From: Massilia sp. H-1 | GTDB taxonomy: Bacteria; Pseudomonadota; Gammaproteobacteria; Burkholderiales; Burkholderiaceae_D | Assembly: GCA_024703915.1 (NCBI GenBank) | Contig: CP087969.1 | Coordinates: 5,456,001-5,520,000 of the forward strand | Length of the DNA: 64,000 nt | Direction of reading: 5' to 3' | Part shown: one piece after another, positions 60,550-64,000 of the stretch | Layout of the letters: each line of letters begins with the position of its first letter | Numbering within the stretch: position 1 is the stretch's first letter | The notes under the pieces: model-generated | Database searches by the model: none | The model's input: the letters and a program-made list of their open reading frames with translations, nothing else | Told to the model about the DNA's origin: nothing | Translations under genes and position numbers: made by a program

Positions 60550-60897
60550 ATGATGCGGTCGATATCGTCCATGCTGTTTCCCCTTCTTTTGGCGGCTGCC
60601 CCGGGCGCTCAGGCCGACCCGGCGGCGGGCAAGGCCGTGTACGACAAGGTGTGCATCGCATGCCACGCCGTGCAGAACGTGATGGTCGCGTCGCCCAAAC
60701 TTGGCGACAAGACTGAATGGGAGCGTCGCCTCAAGGCGGCGGGCGGGGCCGTCGACACGCTGACCGACCATGCCATGGACGGCACGGGCGCGATGCCGCC
60801 CAAGGGCGGCGCCCCGCATCTGAGCCGTGCCGAAGTGAAAAGCGCGATCGCCTACATGATGGCGCCAGTTGCGGCCCCAACAACTTCTGCTCGCTGA
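60550..60897 (+). CDS. Small c-type cytochrome (cytochrome c5-like)
   Basis: An intact 115-aa protein. A signal peptide (SSMLFPLLLAAAPGAQA) targets it to the periplasm. One haem site, KVCIACHAVQ (CxxCH), is followed downstream by the axial-ligand region GTGAMPPKGGAP, with Met as the likely sixth ligand, and LSRAEVKSAIAYMM. This is the cytochrome c5/CccA pattern of single-haem electron carriers. It lies between two exported hydrolases; a link to their reactions is possible but not shown. Confidence 0.85.
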   Translation: MMRSISSMLFPLLLAAAPGAQADPAAGKAVYDKVCIACHAVQNVMVASPKLGDKTEWERRLKAAGGAVDTLTDHAMDGTGAMPPKGGAPHLSRAEVKSAIAYMMAPVAAPTTSAR

Positions 60898-60967
60898 CGG
60901 GCGCTCTGTGCTAGCCTCAACGCGGTCGGACCTGTCGTAACAACCTGAACGAAAAGGATCCATTTCC

Positions 60968-62697
60968 ATGAAAGCCATTGTCCAGAAGTTGCTTGCTACC
61001 AGTATGTTCGCGGCCGGGATCGCCCACGCGCAATCGGATTTGATCATTACCAACGGCAAAATCGCCACGATGGTGAAGGAGGGCGAGTTCGTGCAGGCAG
61101 TGGCGATCAAGGATGGCAAGGTCGTCGCCACCGGCAGCAACGCGTGTTGAAGCTGAAGAGCGCGCGAACGCAGCTCATCGATGCGGCCTAAAGCAAGACC
61201 GTCATCCCCGGCTTGAATGATTCACATACCCACGTGATTCGCGAGGGCCTCAACTACAACATGGAGTTGCGCTGGGATGGGGTCAGCTCGCTCAGGCAGG
61301 CGATGGCGATGCTCAAGGAGCAGGCCGCGCGCATGCCCGACGGCGCCTGGGTCAAGGTGGTCGGTGGCTGGAGCGAGCACCAGTTCGAAGAGAAGCGCCT
61401 GCCGACGCTGGCCGAAATTAACGCCGCGGTGCCGGACAAGCCGGTATTCATCCTGTACCTGTATGGCCTCGGCTTCCTGAATCAGAAAGGCATCGAGACG
61501 CTGGGATACAGCAAGGACACGGCATTTACCGATGGTCAGCTTGAGCTCGATGCGGGTGGCTTAACCGACCGGCTTGCTGATCGCCAAGCCGAACGCGATG
61601 GTGCTGTACTCCACCCTGGGCAAGACGAACAAATTGAGCCGCGATGACCAGCGCAACTCGACCCTGCATTACTACCGCGAGCTCAACCGCCTGGGCATCA
61701 CCAGCGCGATCGACGCGGGCGGCGGCGGTCAGGCTTATCCCGACGATTACGGCGTGAGCATCGAACTGGCGAAAGAGGGCAAGATCACGGTGCGCACGTC
61801 CTACTATCTGTTTGCCCAGAAACCCGGGAAGGAACTCGTGGATTTCCAGCGCTGGGTCACGCTGACCAAGCCGAACAAGAATGACCATCTGCTGTACGCG
61901 AATGGCTACAGTGCCGAAGGCGCGGGCGAGAACCTCGTATGGAGCGCTTAATGACTTCGAAAACTTCCTCGAGCCGCGCCCGACCTTCCCGGCCCACATG
62001 GAAAGCGACCTGGAGCCGGTGCTGACGGTGCTTGCCAGGAATCGCTGGCCGTTCAGGATTCATGCCACGTATGGTGAGAGCATCGAGCGCGACCTGGCGG
62101 TGATCGAGAAGGTCAACCAGCAAATCCCGTTCAAGGGCTTGCGCTGGATTGTCGACCATGCGGAAACCATTACCGATGCGCAGATCCAGCGCATCAAGGC
62201 CCTCGGCGGCGGTATCGCGGTCCAGAATCGCATGTATTTTCAGGGCGAATCGTACTGGAAACAGTACGGCGCGCAAACCCGGCAGATGCCGCCGATCAAG
62301 AGAATGCTGGAACTGGGCGTCCCCGTCGGCCTTGGCACCGATGGCACGCGGGTCAGCAGTTTCGGGCCGTGGCCGATGATCTATTGGGCAGCAACCGGCA
62401 AGACTGCTTAGGCGGCCTCCGCACCTGGCAGGACAAGGACGTGCCAAGCCGCTATCAAGCCTTGAAGCTGATGACGCGCGGCAGCGCCTGGATGAGCAAT
62501 GAGGAGCAGGTCAAGGGCACCATCGCGGCGGGACAGTATGCGGACCTGGTCATCCTGCCGCAGGACTACTTCACGATCGACGCCGAGCAGATCAAGAACC
62601 TGGAAAGCGCGCTCACGATCGTCAACGGCAAGGTGGTGTACGGCGCCAAGGCGCCTACGCACCCCTGTCGCCACCGCTGCCGCCGGTCTCATGCTTA
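60968..62697 (+). CDS. Exported metal-dependent amidohydrolase, YtcJ/AepA-like (frame-broken)
   Basis: About 575 aa. The signal peptide (KLLATSMFAAGIAHAQ) is followed by the composite beta-domain (DLIITNGKIATMVKEGEFVQ) and the TIM barrel with metal ligands: HxH in PGLNDSHTHVIREG, then FRIHATYGESIERD, WIVDHAETI and VGLGTDGTRVSSF. The C-terminus returns to the beta-domain (GTIAAGQYADLVILPQDYF, LTIVNGKVVYG). Such enzymes hydrolyse amides or lactams; the substrate is not predictable. Lesions at 61142, 61186 (GCCTAAAGC over Ala-Gly), 61560, 61948, 62405 and 62660 break it. Confidence 0.85.
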
Positions 62698-62891
62698 AGC
62701 ATGGAGCCCGGTCCGGTTTTATGGCGGCTACCAGAACAGGTAGGAACGCCCGTGCTGCGCGCCCGGTCATCCCCGGGCGCGCTCCAGATTGACGGTTTCT
62801 CAAAATCTTAATCTGAGTCATGGTTGTACTGACAGTGCTCATGTAACTTCTGCAATGTTTTCTAAACAGCAAACATTTCAACAGAGGATAT
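62698..62891. other. Intergenic region before mfnB
   Basis: About 190 bp, becoming AT-rich toward the right. A promoter for the mfnB gene should be here; TTGTACTGACAGTGC and AATGTTTTCT are present but no consensus pair is convincing. AGAGGA (62883-62888) is the ribosome site for mfnB. Confidence 0.4.
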
Positions 62892-63619
62892 ATGAAAGTA
62901 CTCATCAGCCCGATCAGCACCGAAGAAGCCGTCATTGCCTGGAAGTGTGGCACCGATATCATCGATATCAAGAACATCAACGAAGGCTCGCTCGGCGCCA
63001 GCTTCCCGTGGGTCATCCGCGACGTCGTTACGGCGATTAACGATCCCAAAGTCATCTTCAGCGCCACCCTGGGCGACTTGCCCCACAAGCCGGGCACGGC
63101 GGCACTGGCAGCGCTCGGCGCCATCAGCTGCGGCGTCAAGTATGTGAAAGCAGGCTTGCACGGCTCCAAGACGGTGGAAGAAGGCATCGAGCTGATGCGC
63201 GCCGTGGTGCGCACCTGCAAGCAATACGATCCGGCCATCACCGTGGTCACCATCGCTATGCCGACTACCGCCGTTTCGGCGGCTTGTCGCCCCAGGACCT
63301 GGTGGAAATCGCCGCCCGCTCGGAATCGGACATGGTCATGGTCGATACCTACATCAAGGACGGCAAGAGCATGTTCGACGCGCTCAGCGAAACCGAACTG
63401 GCCGAGTTCGTCGCGTCGGCCCACCAGCGCGGCCTGAAAGTGGCGCTGGCCGGTTCGATCCGCGCCGAACACCTTGAGCAACTGGCGCGCATCGGCGCCG
63501 ACGTGGTCGGCGTGCGCGGCGCGGTCTGCGGTTCCTACGACCGTTCGACCACCATCGATCCGGACAAGGCCAAGCGCTTCATCGAGACGGCCAACCAGAT
63601 TCCCGGCCGCCTCGCCTGA
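62892..63619 (+). CDS. mfnB: (5-formylfuran-3-yl)methyl phosphate synthase, MfnB (one lesion)
   Basis: TIM-barrel enzyme that condenses two glyceraldehyde-3-phosphate molecules into the furan precursor of methanofuran-type cofactors. About 242 aa. Known catalytic residues are in register: Lys27 in DIIDIKNINEGSLGAS, a Lys near 86 in VKYVKAGLHGSK, and the Asp/Lys pair in MVMVDTYIKDGKSMFDAL. Also present are FSATLGDLPHKPGT and DVVGVRGAVCGSYDR. One base is lost near 63260 (ahead of YRRFGGLSPQDLVEIA). Bacterial homologues belong to H4MPT/methylofuran-linked C1 oxidation clusters, so formaldehyde or methanol metabolism is implied. Confidence 0.87.
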
Positions 63620-63625
63620 TCTGCC

Positions 63626-64000
63626 ATGCTGAGCCTCCATCCGTCGTCGTTGCCACAGGCCACTGCCTGGCCCCGCTGCTGCGTGGTCAAGCTTGGTGGA
63701 GGTCTCATCACCGCGTTTTCCGCGTGCGGCAATGCGGTGCCGGTCCTCAATCGGGCGCTGCTGGTCGCACTGGCGGGCGAGTTGCGCGCCTTGCATTGCC
63801 CGCTGATCGTCCTGCACGGCACCGGCACCTTCGGCAAGCCGCCCGCATTGAAGTACGGCTACATGGACGGGCGCCTCGCCTGCGAGCGGCGCGCGGTGGT
63901 GGCCGAAGTGGCGAGCCAGCTCGCGCAGATGGAAGCGGATGTGCTGGCCTGCCTGCTGGAAGGGGGCTTGCATGCCTTCCGCCTGCCGGTGGTGGGCCTG
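63626..64000 (+). CDS. Amino-acid-kinase-family protein, MfnE-like (cut by window end)
   Basis: First 125 codons of a kinase of the aspartate/glutamate/uridylate kinase superfamily. It has the phosphate loop CCVVKLGGGLITAF and the LIVLHGTGTFGKPPALKYGY stretch that recalls isopentenyl phosphate kinase and archaeal MfnE, the kinase of the furan intermediate. It starts 6 bp after mfnB, so the two are co-transcribed. Position beside mfnB favours the MfnE-type role. The rest lies outside the window. Confidence 0.72.
   Translation, partial: MLSLHPSSLPQATAWPRCCVVKLGGGLITAFSACGNAVPVLNRALLVALAGELRALHCPLIVLHGTGTFGKPPALKYGYMDGRLACERRAVVAEVASQLAQMEADVLACLLEGGLHAFRLPVVGL

Noticed and set aside
62408..63973. 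A 521-codon leftward frame over mfnB and the kinase
   Set aside because: It is antisense to MfnB, whose catalytic residues are in register, and its own sequence is low-complexity. Not a gene.
1..64000. Genetic-code change (TAA/TAG read as sense) to explain the many in-frame stops
   Set aside because: The stop-containing strings also change the reading frame by one or two bases, and paired copies show normal GCCGGC at the same place, so recoding does not explain them.
1..64000. Mass pseudogenisation of this region
   Set aside because: Lesions hit nearly all GC-rich genes, including conserved ones, at one sequence context, while AT-balanced genes such as the XRE, CMD and Pal-like genes are intact. 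That is an error signature, not decay.

Overview
The window is GC-rich and looks like the chromosome of a betaproteobacterium, most likely Oxalobacteraceae (Massilia, Duganella or Janthinobacterium-like). The evidence is the Gram-negative porin, the Pal-type lipoprotein, the two-component and LysR genes with high-GC codon use, and the overall gene style. This placement is inferred from content; no rRNA is present. Almost every long gene carries small frame lesions. Many sit where protein context predicts GCCGGC (usually Ala-Gly) and the text reads GCTTAAGC, GCCTAAGC, GCTTAGC or GCTAGGC instead. I read these as systematic base-calling errors, probably at a modified motif, so I annotate whole genes across them rather than as pseudogenes.

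Layout. 0-5 kb: leftward operon with a winged-helix-like protein, two DUF5985 membrane proteins, an exported protein, a CPA2-type antiporter and a carboxylate-amine ligase. 5-13 kb: MarR regulator, ClC chloride channel, OmpR-type two-component system, small genes, a carboxymuconolactone decarboxylase with a divergent LysR regulator, and a CPA1 antiporter. 13-23 kb: a ten-kilobase envelope-stress operon (DUF2170, PspA, hypothetical, YqiJ-like, YqiK-like flotillin, zinc-ribbon protein, giant AAA+ 'DNA repair ATPase') behind a strong promoter with a palindromic operator. 23-27 kb: diguanylate cyclase, cysteine-rich copper-binding protein, PBP7-like endopeptidase, Pal-like lipoprotein and DUF481 protein. 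The endopeptidase and lipoprotein genes share an identical promoter architecture.

27-51 kb is the accessory island. A three-piece RHS locus (two YD-repeat proteins, then an Ig-repeat/RHS-core protein) ends in a predicted metallopeptidase toxin, followed by a candidate immunity gene. Two further orphan RHS tips follow: one with an HSHP-type metalloprotease-like domain, one with a GHSYGG hydrolase domain. Each has its own candidate immunity lipoprotein. Each orphan tip is preceded by a nearly identical unit of about 5.8 kb encoding an XRE regulator, a CHC2/TOPRIM/P-loop primase-like protein, a tyrosine recombinase and a small DNA-binding protein. Unit plus tip repeats with a period of about 6.96 kb. 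A third unit survives only as a short remnant next to an IS110 transposase and an IS3 remnant. This toxin-tip array interleaved with a primase-recombinase element is the best candidate for an undescribed system here.

51-64 kb: a very large tyrosinase-family protein, a truncated sigma factor, a gluconate-use cluster (porin, MFS transporter, gluconokinase, LacI regulator with two palindromic operators), then an exported isochorismatase-like hydrolase, a small cytochrome c, an exported amidohydrolase, and the start of a methanofuran-type cofactor cluster (MfnB and an amino-acid-kinase-family protein cut by the window end). No tRNA, rRNA or CRISPR array was seen.
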